Assembly (NCBI RefSeq): GCF_000972845.2
Contig: NC_040016.1
Coordinates: 12,730,701-12,794,700 of the forward strand
DNA length: 64,000 bases
Reading direction: 5' to 3'
Origin: Larimichthys crocea
Taxonomy: Eukaryota; Chordata; Actinopteri; Sciaenidae
Made by a program: the position numbers and the translations under genes. Of this stretch, positions 11,436-22,765 are shown in pieces. The notes below the pieces were generated by a model. That model was not told the DNA's origin and did no database searches. It was given only the letters and a program-made list of their open reading frames with translations. Position 1 is the first letter of the stretch, and each line of letters starts with the position of its first letter.

Positions 11436-11771
11436 TTAACTATTGCATATTTGCAAAACTAGCCATAGAGCTGCTGAGTTGTTATTAAGTCTGACGTCTA
11501 TTTTCTGCTTCACTGTGACATTTCTTACCTTCTCAAATGCTTCCCTGACTATACTAGGACATTTTTGCCAAATATTTTTTGAGATTTTGAACGTTACTGC
11601 TGCCTGAATTATGCCGCCTGTGAATGATTGAATGACTTCCAAGCCAAAGTGTGTGTGTTTGTTTTGTTTTTGTGTCACACAGTCTGTAGGGAAATAGTCG
11701 GCGTAGATGGTGGGTGTACAAAGTGCAACAGCGATGAGGCTTAGTGTTAGTAGTCCCATATGTGTTTGCAT
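11436..11771 (-). CDS. Small hypothetical secreted-type protein, intact copy B
   Basis: A 111-codon open frame. Residues 5-20 (MGLLTLSLIAVALCTP) form a hydrophobic segment resembling a signal peptide, with possible cleavage around an A-D near residues 24-25. The rest is mostly polar and amphipathic and contains two potential N-glycosylation sequons (N-V-T and N-N-S) and three cysteines after the signal. The likelier start is the second ATG (11759), because other copies have a stop directly after the first. Partial copies at 8824-9061/9806-9878 (A), 12980-13053 (C, N-terminus only) and 14590-14838 (D, truncated) share it. I recognise no family and see no convincing intron or promoter. It could be a chance open frame kept by recent duplication; the same-frame length change between copies A and B argues weakly for coding. 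Confidence 0.3.
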   Translation of the reverse strand: MQTHMGLLTLSLIAVALCTPTIYADYFPTDCVTQKQNKHTHFGLEVIQSFTGGIIQAAVTFKISKNIWQKCPSIVREAFEKVRNVTVKQKIDVRLNNNSAALWLVLQICNS

Positions 11772-12703
11772 TTAAGATGCTAAAAACACTTGGAGTGAGG
11801 TTAGGTTACTGAGAGACTGTGGTTTGGTTAAGGTTAGACGAGTTTTCCTGATATTTTTAGTAACAAACTCTCTGTCTGTTTTATGTATTTAAAAATTTTT
11901 AGCAGTCATAAATAGTCATAAAATTCAGTGTTTTCTTCTCCCTGATGCTATTGTTCAGGTCTCGACCACTGTTATATCTTGAAGGGATCATTTGATTTTT
12001 TTTAAATTGGGCTTGTATGAAGCACTTATGCATGCTCGAGCGTGTTATCTACAGTAAACAGCGGTCAGCACGCTCCCTGTTTAGAGAAGCAGACAGAAGT
12101 CCCAACACGGATGTAGGCTTTACCTAGCAGTCAGATCTGCGGCGTAATATGCCGTGTGTGGCACAGTTGAGCTTTGTCATAAGAATACATCAGTTCTACA
12201 GTTGTAGCTCCAGGGGAAATGGCTGTCTGACAGCAAAGTAAGGCAGTGAGAATTAAAGTGAGTCTTTTTTATGTGGCTCGTCTGCTGAGCCAGTCCACAG
12301 CAGTACTTTACTATATTTCAATGTGGGGACTTCTGTCTGCTTCTCACTAATCGCTGTCTTCTGTTAACACACTGACTACGTACTGTACGTATGTCATTCA
12401 GTCCCACTTAAGAAAACAGAACTATCCCGTTAAGTAGACCTTTTATTTTGCTACTAATATTTTTGTACTTTTACTAAACTAAAAGTCTGAATGTATGACT
12501 TTTAATTTTAATGTAATAGAGTGTCGCTACTTTGGTAAAAGATCTCAATATCATAACACCACTGTCACATCACATATGGAGAGGAACAGTAATGTCCAAA
12601 CCTCTTGAAGGACACGTAGTGTTGTTAGAGAGTGTTCTACAGTTAGTATGTCATCTTCCCATTGATAGATTAGCAAATAAACCTTTTGGTAAACTTAAAG
12701 TAC

Positions 12704-12776
12704 AGGCCCTAGTGAGAATTGAACTCACGACCCCTGGTTTACAAGACCAGTGCTCTAACCACTGAGCTATAGAGCC
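12704..12776 (-). tRNA. tRNA-Thr (anticodon UGU), array copy 1
   Basis: A 73-bp gene folds into a full cloverleaf. The acceptor stem pairs GGCTCTA with TAGGGCC (one G-U pair), the discriminator base is T, and the anticodon stem CTGGT/ACCAG encloses loop CTTGTAA with anticodon TGT, which reads ACA (Thr). The A box (TAGCTCAGTGG) and B box (GTTCAATTC) match the internal Pol III promoter consensus. There is no intron and no encoded CCA, as expected in eukaryotes. No run of four T follows on the minus strand for over 150 nt, which is unusual. It lies on the same strand as the predicted kazrin host intron. Confidence 0.93.
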
Positions 12777-12844
12777 ACATAAAGCTCACTACACAAACAT
12801 AGGTAAATAGGTAGATAGGTAAAGCGATGTCAAACCAGTCTTAA

Positions 12845-12973
12845 TTTAGTAATACCACATCATGAAATAACATGATAATTTCATATCACGAAATAACGTG
12901 AAAATTTTTAACGTAATTACGTGATACTGAGCCAAATTTTTTTTTTGGGGGGGGGGGCAGCAATGCGCTTCCG
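12845..12973. mobile_element. Truncated second copy of the foldback element
   Basis: The sequence contains TCATATCACGAAATAACGTG, 'gtaattacgtgatactgagc', a G-run and GCAGCAATGCGCTTCCGT, then AGTCTGTAGGG. It matches the right end of the 9062-9799 element and occupies the same site in the array unit, so it was inserted before the unit duplicated and was then 5'-truncated. Confidence 0.75.
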
Positions 12974-12979
12974 TAGTCT

Positions 12980-13053
12980 GTAGGGAAATAGTCGTTGTAA
13001 GCGGTGGGTGTACAAAGTGCAACAGAGATGAGGCTTAGGGTTAGTAGTCCCAT
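12980..13053 (-). pseudogene. Small unrecognised ORF, copy C, N-terminal fragment only
   Basis: From the ATG at 13053 the minus strand again reads MGLLTLSLISVALCTP, then meets the truncated foldback element. The C-terminal part is missing from this unit. Confidence 0.4.
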
Positions 13054-14193
13054 ATGTGTTTACATTTAAGCTACTACTTACTTACTACTTAACAAAGTGC
13101 TTTGATTGCATAAACATAACCACAAAAACATTAACTGTGCTTACATTACCTGTGGATGTTGATGTCGAACAAGACTACGGTCATGCTCACAGTGACAATG
13201 CTAACTTGCGGATGTTTAGAAGGTACAATGTTTAATATGATGATCATCATCATCATTTGGCATGTTAGCATTTTTAGAATTTGCTAATTAGCACTCAAGA
13301 CACGGTGCAGCTGTGGCTGATGGGAAGGCCAAATGTTTTGCAGGTATTTGGTCATGAAACAAACTCTAGAAGTGACCCAAATAGTTTGCAAAATAACAGC
13401 AGAAAGTGTGTGTCAAACAAGTTATTTGGATGAACTTTGAGCCAATATATTCAGAGACGAGTTCTCCTGATATTTGTAGTAACAAACTCTCCACCACTGT
13501 TATATCTTAAAGGCATAATTTGAGTTTTTTTAAATTGGGCTTGTATGAAGCACTTATGCATGCTCGAGCGTGTTATCTACAGTAAACAGCGGTCAGCACT
13601 CTCCCTGTTTAGAGAAGCAGACAGAAGTCCCAACACGGATGTAGGCTTTACCTAGCAGTCAGATCTGCGGCGTAATATGCCGTGTGTGGCACAGTTGAGC
13701 TTTGTCATAAGAATACATCAGTTCTACAGTTGTAGCTCCAGGGGAAATGGCTGTCTGACAGCAAAGTAAGGCAGTGAGAATTAAAGTGAGTCTTTTTTAT
13801 GTGGCTCATCTGCTGAGCCAGTCCACAGCAGTACTTTTCTATATCTGTGTCTTCTGTAGGTAACACACTGACTACGTACTGTACGTATGTCATGCAGTCC
13901 CACTTAAGAAAAAAGAACTATCCCGTTAAGTAGACCTTTTATTTTGCTACTAATCTTTTTGTACTTTTACTAAACTAAAAGTCTGAATGTATGACTTTTA
14001 ATGTAATAGAGTGTCGCTACTTTGGTAAAAGGTCTCAATATCATAACACCACTGTCACATCACATATTGAGAGGAACAGTAACGTCCAAACCTCTTGAAG
14101 GACACGTAGTGTTGTTAGAGGGTGTTACACAGTTAGTATGTCATCTTCCCATTGATAGGTTAGCAAATAAACCTTTTGGTAAACCTAAAGTAC

Positions 14194-14266
14194 AGGCCCT
14201 AGTGAGAATTGAACTCACGACCCCTGGTTTACAAGACCAGTGCTCTAACCACTGAGCTATAGAGCC
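14194..14266 (-). tRNA. tRNA-Thr (anticodon UGU), array copy 2
   Basis: Identical over its 73 bases to the gene at 12704-12776, with the same cloverleaf, A box and B box. The flanks are nearly identical too, so this is a recent tandem duplicate. Again there is no nearby minus-strand TTTT terminator. Confidence 0.93.
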
Positions 14267-14589
14267 ACATAAAGCTCATTACACACACATAGGTAAATAG
14301 GTAGATAGGTAAATAGATGTCAAACCAATCTTGGTTCAGTGATCTATTATCCCCATTTCATAATCACTAAGGATCAGTGTTTGTATATGTTTTACTATGC
14401 TGACCTAATCCTACAATCTCAAAATCATGTTACACTATGTGACCGTTTACTGTTAATGTACACTGAAGTTTACAGGATCATCACTTGCGCTAAGAAAGTG
14501 AGTTATGTTCTCCACCCTTCTGAATTGTAACTCTTATTCTAAAGTCACCTATCAAAACAATGTGATGGAACATGCATACAGTGTTACCG

Positions 14590-14837
14590 ATTGCATATTT
14601 GCAAAACTAGCCATAGAGCTGCTGAGTTGTTATTAAGTCTGACGTCTATGACGCCAAATATATTTTGAGATTTTGAACGTTACTGCTGCCTGAATTATGC
14701 CGTCTGAGAATGATTGAATGACTTCCAAGCCAAAGTGTGTGTGTTTGTTTTGTTTTTGTGTCACACAGTCTGTAGGGAAATAGTCGGCGTAGATGGTGGG
14801 TGTACAAAGTGCAACAGTGATGAGGCTTAGTAGGCCA
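14590..14837 (-). pseudogene. Small unrecognised ORF, copy D, truncated
   Basis: Sequence homologous to copy B runs from 'acaccatctacgccgac' to the VIQSFTGG-like segment. A deletion near 14650 brings an in-frame TAG, and the start codon region is replaced by the inverted-repeat element beginning at 14838. Clearly non-functional. Confidence 0.5.
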
Positions 14838-15491
14838 ACTCACACCGGACGCGGAACGGAAGTGGAACGGCACCGCCGCGGTCACCGTAGCAAATAGAAT
14901 CCAGTCTAGTCAATAAGAGCGCTCATACCGGGCGCGGATCAGACGCGGATCAGAAGCGGCTCTCCGCGCCACAGCGCGAGCTTTCCGCAGGATTTCTATT
15001 TTTTTCCGCGAGCCGCGGCTAAACCTCGTAAATTTCAACAGAGCACTGCACCAGACAGGAAATCCGACAGAGAATCAACATAATAAACTTCCGCCCCCCT
15101 TCACAATAAAACACAATACACAGTTCATGTAGCTTTTTACAACTTCACATCAACGTTACGTCATGACCGGTGGCACCAGGTGATCAAAGATCGATCAAAG
15201 GGTCTCAATGAGAGACTAATTGTTGACGTGGAACAACACACAATCCTTTATGACACAACAGATGCTTTTTATAATCTCCTCCATGTCGAAGAAGCAAAGT
15301 CAGCTGTTTGTTGTTGTTGTTTTCTTTATACACTGTTTATCGCGGGGTCTCTGGTATGTCCAGGATTCTCGCGTGATCTTGTGTGAATACGGCCGGCTCG
15401 CTCCGCTGCCGTTCCGCGGCTGATCCGCGTCCGGTGTGAGTTGACGCCGGGCAAAGTACCGTTCTGCTGCCGTTCCGCGTTCGGTGTGAGT
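14838..15491. mobile_element. CpG-rich inverted-repeat nonautonomous DNA element
   Basis: The termini are inverted: ACTCACACCGGACGCGGAAC on the left, and CCGTTCCGCGTTCGGTGTGA followed by GT on the right. A second pair of similar ends is nested inside (14925-14960 and about 15421-15450), so one element may sit in another or the ends are duplicated. The interior is strikingly CpG-rich compared with its AT-rich surroundings and has no transposase motif. In this unit the tRNA-upstream module resumes right after it, with several hundred bases of the unit lost. No clear target duplication is seen. Confidence 0.7.
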
Positions 15492-15566
15492 CCCGTGTTA
15501 CACAGTTAGTATGTCATCTTCCCATTGATAGATTAGCAAATAAACCTTTTGGCAAACTTAAAGTAC

Positions 15567-15639
15567 AGGCCCTAGTGAGGATTGAACTCACGACCCCTGG
15601 TTTACAAGACCAGTGCTCTAACCACTGAGCTATAGAGCC
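15567..15639 (-). tRNA. tRNA-Thr (anticodon UGU), array copy 3
   Basis: A 73-bp gene matching the other two copies except for one base in the T loop (TTCAATC instead of TTCAATT), which keeps the B box intact (GTTCAATCC) and is structurally neutral. It has the same UGU anticodon loop and acceptor pairing. It lies between the CpG-rich element and the solo LTR and lacks a nearby TTTT terminator. Confidence 0.92.
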
Positions 15640-15748
15640 ACATAAAGCTCACTACACACACATAGGTAAATAGGTAGATAGGTAAAGCGATGTCAGACCA
15701 GTCTTAGTTTAGTAATCTATCATCCCCATTTCATAATCACTAAGGATC

Positions 15749-16229
15749 TGTCATGATCTGCTACTGTTTTTTTCATTCCTCCTACCAGTGCTTTTCCACT
15801 CACCTGGATGCCACACCCACCTCATCGGTGCAGCCACCTTCACCTGTGTTCCCTCGCCTGATTGAAATCCACTCCTTCCACTCTGTCTCTGCCAGATTGT
15901 CTTTAGCAGCATGCTAAGCTCTCGCGCATTCATCTTCGGATTGCTTCCCTGGTTTCGACCCTGCCTGTCCCTGACCAGTCCTCATCGTCAATTCACCCTG
16001 CCCAGGTGAACTGACCAGCCTTCCGTCCATGACTCCTCTTGTCTGTCTCCTAGTTGCTTGGATTCCCTCCCCGGAGGTTTATGCTGGAGAGTTGGACTAT
16101 TTTGGCTGGCTCTGCTGGAGAGTACCTGCTGTGGATTTTTGCAACCCTGTTTGGCCAATAAACTGTTGAACTGTTCCAACACTGGTCTCAGTCTGTGCTG
16201 TTCTTGGGTCCAACCTCACACCCATTACA
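15749..16229 (+). mobile_element. Solo LTR of an LTR retrotransposon
   Basis: The 481-bp element starts TGTCATGATC and ends CCATTACA (TG...CA termini within TGT...ACA). It is flanked by an exact 5-bp duplication, GGATC (15744-15748 and 16230-16234). The homologous uninterrupted site (AAGGATCAGTG at about 11220 and 14370) has GGATC once, which proves an insertion. An AATAAA signal at 16157-16162 sits near the 3' end, as in LTRs where R/U5 follows it. No internal coding region remains, so this is a solo LTR left by recombination. The family (Gypsy-like or other) is not determined. Confidence 0.88.
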
Positions 16230-16390
16230 GGATCAGTGTTTATATATGTTCTACTATGCTGAACTAATCCTACAATCTCAAAATCATGTTACACTGTATG
16301 ACTGGTTACTGGTACTGTATACTGAAGTTTACAGGATCATCACTTGCACTAAGAAAGAAGAGTTATGTGGCCAGGAGGAGGTGTCATTTA

Positions 16391-19170
16391 AAGCTTTGGT
16401 GACCCCTAGAGGGAGTCGCAACCTCTAGCTATGGAGCCAGTTATCTCAAGCACTTATGATAATTGATAAAATAACTTTTAACTTTTGGACTGTTCAGACA
16501 AAATAAAACATTTAAAGACACCATGGGCTGTCGGAAATTATAACATTCTTTGCAATTCCAGGATCTGAACGTTTGACACTGTGTGATCCAAAACTAAAAT
16601 AAACTAAGCTATTAAAAACATAGAAAACTAAACATAGCAGCTAGTTGTAGGAGTTTTAACCATTTAGAGCAGCAGCTCTCAGATTGCTCTGCTAGAGGAA
16701 CATTTTAAAAACAGTCATGCTGCAAATCAAACATGGCTTTAACATTCGACCTTGCCTGGTGAACAGGCAGAACTGAGCCAAACTGGAAACCTGCTAGGCT
16801 GGTGAGCAAATGTGAAATATTGTAATAAAAATGTAAATGTCCAAAATGACTCACACAGAGCATCAAAGAGCATTCTGGGAACTCAATATAAATACATTTG
16901 CATGCAGTCATTGTTTCTGCCACACAGACAAGGAGACATTTCTGTGACATTGTCATTCATCTTTAAACGATAAAAATTACGGGTGATTTACAAGCATAAC
17001 AGAAATATTAAGCCTCACCTTTCCTCTGAAGAATAACACTTACAGCTCTTTTAAAAAGCACCTGCCTAGCAGTTTATGTCAGGGGTTGCAAGAGGACAAG
17101 CATCACATTAAAATATCTTCTGTGGAGTTCATTAAAATACCATCTGCTCACCAAAAAAATCAAAAAGATTCATGACAGAGCAGAATTGCTCTCCAGGGAA
17201 TTGTAAAAAAAAAAAAAAAAAGATTCAGTAATCTGGCAACGGTGGTATTAGAGGATGCATAATTCTGCATGCTGATAGGCTTTCAGCCGAGATCCCTGGA
17301 AACACGTTCATAGTGAAGCAGCCTGAAAACTGCAATAAGTGGTGCATCCAGGCAGAGCAAAGCGTTGCAACCAGCCGGCACCAAACACTAACAAATTCAT
17401 ACATGAAGAACCGCAGGAGAGTGCAAGGGGATTCGTAGGAGTCGATGAGAGCAATCGTAATCATGAATACAAACAAGGCCGGGAAAGAACAGAGTAGCAC
17501 ATTAAGAACAAATTATTCATTACACAGGAAGACGTACACGGCACAAAGAAACAAAATGCTTCATACTAGGCTTATAGAAACATACTGAAATTGGGTTTTC
17601 ATTATAAGCGTTTGTGTTTGACATTTCTGATCCAATTTCCTGCATTTACGCAGTAAATCTCTACATTTTACTATTCAGTTCCCTCTTGTTCTCACAAAGT
17701 AATGAGATGAAGCTGTGGAGGGTTAATATGTGATATGAATATGGTAAATGTAGTGAGAACCATGAAGATTAGGGCCAAGTGGGGCATGATATATACAGTA
17801 TCACACATCCAGAGCTCAAAGTAAGCACATTTAAATGACCTAAATAAGGAGAATCCCCACAGATTTAACCATTAAATTGTGTGTTGTACTTTAAGGTGTT
17901 ACTGTTGGGTCTCTAAGCAGAGGGAATATATGATTATGTTGGTGCTTTGCTGGCTGACTGTTGTCGCACTGACTTCATGGTGTACCTGAAGTAACTTTAT
18001 TTATTATATACACCCCACATATACACTCCAAAACACTTTTGAACAATCTTGGCCTTCAGCTTCTGATATTCCATTAATGCAGTGTTTCTCAAACTTTTTC
18101 TGGCATGCCCTCCTTCAGAAGCAGAAGCTGTTAACAATGGCTAGGGAAGCAACTAATAAAAAGTTGTTGAATATTAGTGAATTAAAGGTCAGCACGATAG
18201 CAAACTCTTTCCACTACATAAATTATCTTCCTTTCACTTTGTTTCACTCCACCGCCAATGGGACAAGAAATTCAACAGGAAATATATCAAACTGCTATAT
18301 GACACAGAGATATGCCTAAAGCTTTTGTGAAATCATTTCCCTGCTTACTGAAACAAAACTCTGACCAAAATCCATCAAATACATCGAATAATTCTAACAA
18401 ACCACAATAAAACTTGGTCATGTCTGATGGATTGTAGCAGTTTGACCTAATCTGAGTTAGAGAGACTTGTTTGTGTTCTGATCACCTGGTGGCACACTCT
18501 TCATTGAGCAGCATAACGCTGAGTCACTGTTTAATAATGCAGGGGCTAATCCTGAGGACCAGTACTGACATCTGATGGCCTACAGTATAACACCCTACAC
18601 CTCCTGAGCCTGGTTTACATGTTGGGATTACAACCCGATAGCTTCTTTGTTTAACTGCATTACTCCAGATTACATGAACAGATTAGAAGATTGTGTGGCG
18701 GAGGCCATGAACACTGTGTGGTTTAATATCAGAGGGAGCAAGCTTCATGATCCATGTGACGTGATTTCATGTATTGTTTCTGGGTATGATGTGTCAAATC
18801 ACTGTATTTGTGTTGTAAACCTTACAGAGAGAGAGAAAGTAAAGATTTAATGAACAGTGAAGAAAAAGAAACACTAACGCGTTTCATTCAGTCTTCACAT
18901 TAAATCTGCGCTGGTGTCAGATGAGGGCAACCATTGTTTTTTCTTCTTACGTGGCCAATAAAGTCAAACATGTCCACAAGAGTCTCTTATTTTTATTATT
19001 AGTTATAATTGTATATCACTGCCTTGCTCTTTAAGAGTCATTTTACCCAAATCTCTCACTGCTTCTTTTATCATTAGATTTGTTGATGCACAAACTAAAA
19101 TATGAGCAAAATAAAACTATTTAAACACTATGTTTAAAAAAAAAACATAATTAAAGTCTGTTGTGTAGTA
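16391..19170. other. Intronic sequence, little recognised
   Basis: No exon or RNA gene was identified. A phrase at 18078 ('gcagtgtttctcaaactttt') looks like one end of a hAT-type repeat, but no matching end was found. A poly-A run lies at 17206-17220. Confidence 0.4.
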
Positions 19171-19335
19171 CAATGGTTCTCAAACTGTGGTACCACTCAT
19201 GGTACACAACCTCCCTGCAGTGGTACTTGGAGGAATCTCTAAAATAAGTAAAATACATTAATTGATTTTAAATCTATTTCTATCAAAATAGAAAGCCTAA
19301 TATTTGTTGGAGGTGGTGCACGGTGTATATCAAAA
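19171..19335. mobile_element. Internally deleted hAT-like nonautonomous element
   Basis: It begins 'aatggttctcaaactgtggt' and contains 'gtggtacttggaggaatctc' and 'gcctaatatttgttggaggt'. The element at 29545-30075 has counterparts of these blocks in the same order, separated by more sequence. This is most likely a deleted member of the same family. Confidence 0.45.
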
Positions 19336-22300
19336 GAGGAATGCAGACTACAGATAAAAATATTTAGTTCGATCATTATCTTGAGAGATGAAATCTTTAA
19401 TAAGCCATTTAATATAAAATTACGACTTACAAAAGAGTATAATAATATATTTACACACTACATTTCAATATTAATTAAGATATTTTGGGACAAAGAATGT
19501 GAAACTAAAAACAGTGAAGCAACTACAAACTACCTGTACAAAAATATACTATATTAGGAGAAACTAACATTTGTATGTATAGTAAGTATAAGTATTTCAA
19601 AGCAGAACAGAAATAGGCAAGTTATCAATGGTCAGCTGAAGTTTCAGTGGTCAAATAGAAAAATCTGGAGATGTTTGTGTTGTTCTGTGTCTGTGCTGTG
19701 TGAAGCTGCTCTGAGCCAGATGCCTGCCTGGCCTGACTCCTCAGAGCGATTGCTTCTGGCAGGGAATCAGATAGAAGGGAGAGTCATTTATATTTCCTGC
19801 ACCACCCCACAAGCTGTGGAGGCAGGGAGCATTTAAATCTCATCTAAGGTCAACAGGGAACTCAATGGCTTTGATAACAAGTATCCCATCTTTGATTCTA
19901 CACTCTTCTCGCCTCTGCAGAAATTCTCCCTTTGACGAGGGGTTGTGCAAGAAGGTTTTCAAGTAGAGACGAGGCGGACGAATAACTATAACGGTGAGTA
20001 ACTGTGTTTTGGTGGCTGACCTGACATGTGGGAAAAGTTGTGATAAGGGAAACAAAAGGCATACTAATGTCGCTTCACGTCACATTAATGTCCCCATTCA
20101 TGTCTGCCGTGTACACAGTAGCTGATGTTGTCTCATGAATTATTCAGGTTTCAGCCCTGTGGAGCAGCCGCACCACAAGGAAACTCACCTACGGCTGAAT
20201 GCTAAAAAAATGGACTAATAGATCAGTTTGTGGTTTCTTTCCTGTGAACGAGTCAAAACAAAATAGACGGACGACGGGCTCACATATCTGCTGTGAAAAT
20301 CGCTCCAGGAACTTTAAGCTTTCTGTGGTTGGCAGACAAAGTCACAAGAGGACACGAAGATGCCTCTGCGTCGACTCCTGCGTAAGCAAGCCAATCCTAT
20401 ACACTTATCCACATCAGCCAGACATAAACATCCCCACAACAGAAGGGCTGCAGAGCACAAACACTGTCTGTCACTCAAGAGGAGATTGACGTGGAGAGGG
20501 GCTCTTTCATATCACCCAAACTCCCACTGAAATTGAGGTGAACACCTTTGATCTGCAGAAAGATGCGTGTAGTGATCCAGATCAGCTTTGTGACAGGGCT
20601 CAGGGGTTTCCATAGAAACACGCGCACCCCTCAAACACGCCAGACTTAAACATCCTGAACCGCATCAACAGATGGTTCCTGGAGAGGCTGAAGGATGATG
20701 AAGTCTCACAATCTGGCATGCATCATTTCATCTGACGGAGGCCATATTGCCGTCTTAAAAATATCCACAGTGAAACATACCTCCTTTATTTACAAAAATA
20801 GCATTTGTTTGACTGTCTGATGCGAGATTACCCCGTGTTTTATTAATGTGACGAACACTGAAATGAATGCGTCTGCCTCATGACATTTCAAAAAACAATC
20901 TCATCTGTCATGCCATATCAAAAAATATGAATCTATACTGCCATTTTATCTCTGCAGTCAGGCCTGTTTTAAAATCTTCTCCGCAGTCAGCTTTAAAACG
21001 GTCATTTTTACGTGTACTCATTAATCTTTTTTGTTCTGAGAGGGTGGAAATTTGAAAACTGGTGAGACACAAAAGTGCAGTTGTTAAAAAAGAGCAACCC
21101 AAGCTCTTTGAAGTACAGCCCACTTCAGCTCACACTGTTACACAAAGGATGTAACATTGGAATAGATGCAAAGGATTATGGGTGGACTGATTTCCATACA
21201 ATAGGGTAAGAAGGGAAAAAAAAGGTATTAAAATGAGGCATGAGATGAAAGCTGTGGTTTCTTCCAACACAGCCGGTAATAACGGTTCCTTCATGTTCAA
21301 ACACCCAAAGATACTTACAGAACAAAGACAGCTGCACATTAAGAGGATCTCATATAAGATAACCTACCTTTCCTGCAGGTATTAAGACTCAAAATTGATG
21401 AACATAAATAGCAATAATCGAGGATCAATTTCAGGATAGGATTACATTTTTGCTTCAATCCTCGGACCACCTTTGTCCTATTTTTCTCCCTGACTGTATC
21501 TCGTTCTCTGGTTTCTCTTTAACCTTCTGTGTCAAGTAGATTATTAGCTAATTATATACTAGATCTGAACTGATCCATTTTCTCACTAACAACTGCAGGA
21601 CAGCCTAAACTTCACAACCTCATTAATCTAGCCTCCCAATCTATTTTACTTTGGGCTCAGGCTCATATTGCTCCTTTAATTCTTCAGTTCTCAATAATGA
21701 ATTAAGGGAGATCTGCCAACATTGTAATTGAAATCACTAAACTGGCAACGTACTGCTCTGCCACAATCAGCTATGATTTCTGGCTCATATTAAACTTTTC
21801 AGTTTTATTTCTCCTTATAGGTTGCTAAGCTTTCTTCTGAAGCTTGTGACTCTAAAGATTATGCCTTTTCAAAGTCTGCGAGGCTGCAACTTAAAAGAAA
21901 AAGATAAACTGTCAGTCGAAATTCACATTGCAATGACTGCAAAGTGTGCTGCATAAATTATAAATGTTAATATAAATAAACAATGTTGGTTTTCACTTAA
22001 ACTGTGGAAATGAAAGTTCTGAGTAAAAGATGATAAAAAGGTGGTCTTAACTAAACGCTAACATCAGCTCAGAAGTACAGTGTGAACATGCTGATGTGTT
22101 GCAGTGGCAATTCACAGTACTCCAATGACAAAAATCCACCATGGCCAAAAAAAGTTCCCCCACAGAAGAGCATTATCAGAGACGTCTTTAAAACTCACAG
22201 GACACCAGGAACTGCAAGCAAGGTCAGTTATTACTGTTCATATTCTGAATTTTGAAAGCATGGTGGTTTTATATTTGCAAACCTTTACCAGAGCCTTGAA

Positions 22301-22515
22301 AACCAAAAAAAGCTGAGCAATCAGAGCTTGGCAGAGAAACACACAAATACAGTGAAGCATTTAGTGGTTTACTGGTAATAGCTGTACATTTTTTAATCTT
22401 TTGAGTATATTTGCATCTTTGTACTCCATAGATATCCCTGTTTTATGAAAGGTAAGTTGTCAAACCCATTTAAGTGAGGGACAGACTTAGCTCAGACGTG
22501 ACTAGGGTTGGCCCC
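19336..22515. other. Intronic sequence, nothing recognised
   Basis: Several short open frames on both strands lack any recognisable motif. A weak match to the 'gctaacatcagctcagaa...aacatgctgatg' fish repeat lies at 22058-22100. Confidence 0.4.
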
Positions 22516-22765
22516 GCTTCGCTGTAGACCAACCAAAAACTAAAAATGTCTCATAGTGAAAACAGAAACAGAAGGGCCATCATCTGGGGACCATGAATGT
22601 CTGAAATGTAATGGTGATTCATCCAATAATAGAGATATTTCAGTCAAGACCAAAGTGGTCGACCAACTGACAGACTGTCATTACCATCCTTTGAGTCACA
22701 CTGCTAGCGAGGGTAAGAAGGTTTTGGGTTTTTATTTGATTGAAACTCAAGGCCTGTAAGATTCC
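22516..22765. repeat. Interspersed fish repeat fragment
   Basis: It contains 'gagatatttcagtcaagacc', 'aaagtggtcgaccaactgac' and 'tgtcattaccatccttt', matching the widespread teleost repeat also present at about 33950-34320. Confidence 0.5.

Larger units (their letters stand above)
8816..16390. repeat. Degenerate tandem array (about 1.4-1.5 kb units) with tRNA-Thr genes
   Basis: Several modules recur in the same order. One starts 'ttgcatatttgcaaaactag' (8833, 11443, 14592) and carries the small minus-strand ORF. One starts 'gcttgtatgaagcacttatg' or similar (10318, 12008, 13540) and resembles a known fish interspersed repeat. One has 'ggacacgtagt.ttgttagag' and ends in a tRNA-Thr gene (12704, 14194, 15567). 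One follows 'aggtaaataggtagataggt' (12801, 14290, 15664). A last one holds 'tcataatcactaaggatcag' (11209, 14358, and split at 15731/16230). The spacing between tRNA genes is 1490 and 1373 bp. Later insertions interrupt the units at 9062-9799, 14838-15491 and 15749-16229. All of it lies in the predicted kazrin intron. Confidence 0.85.

Noticed and set aside
12532..14255. Plus-strand open frames of 77 codons overlapping tRNA genes (12532-12765 and 14022-14255).
   Set aside because: Their C-terminal ends read through the tRNA-Thr sequence in antisense; they reflect duplicated array sequence and not a protein.
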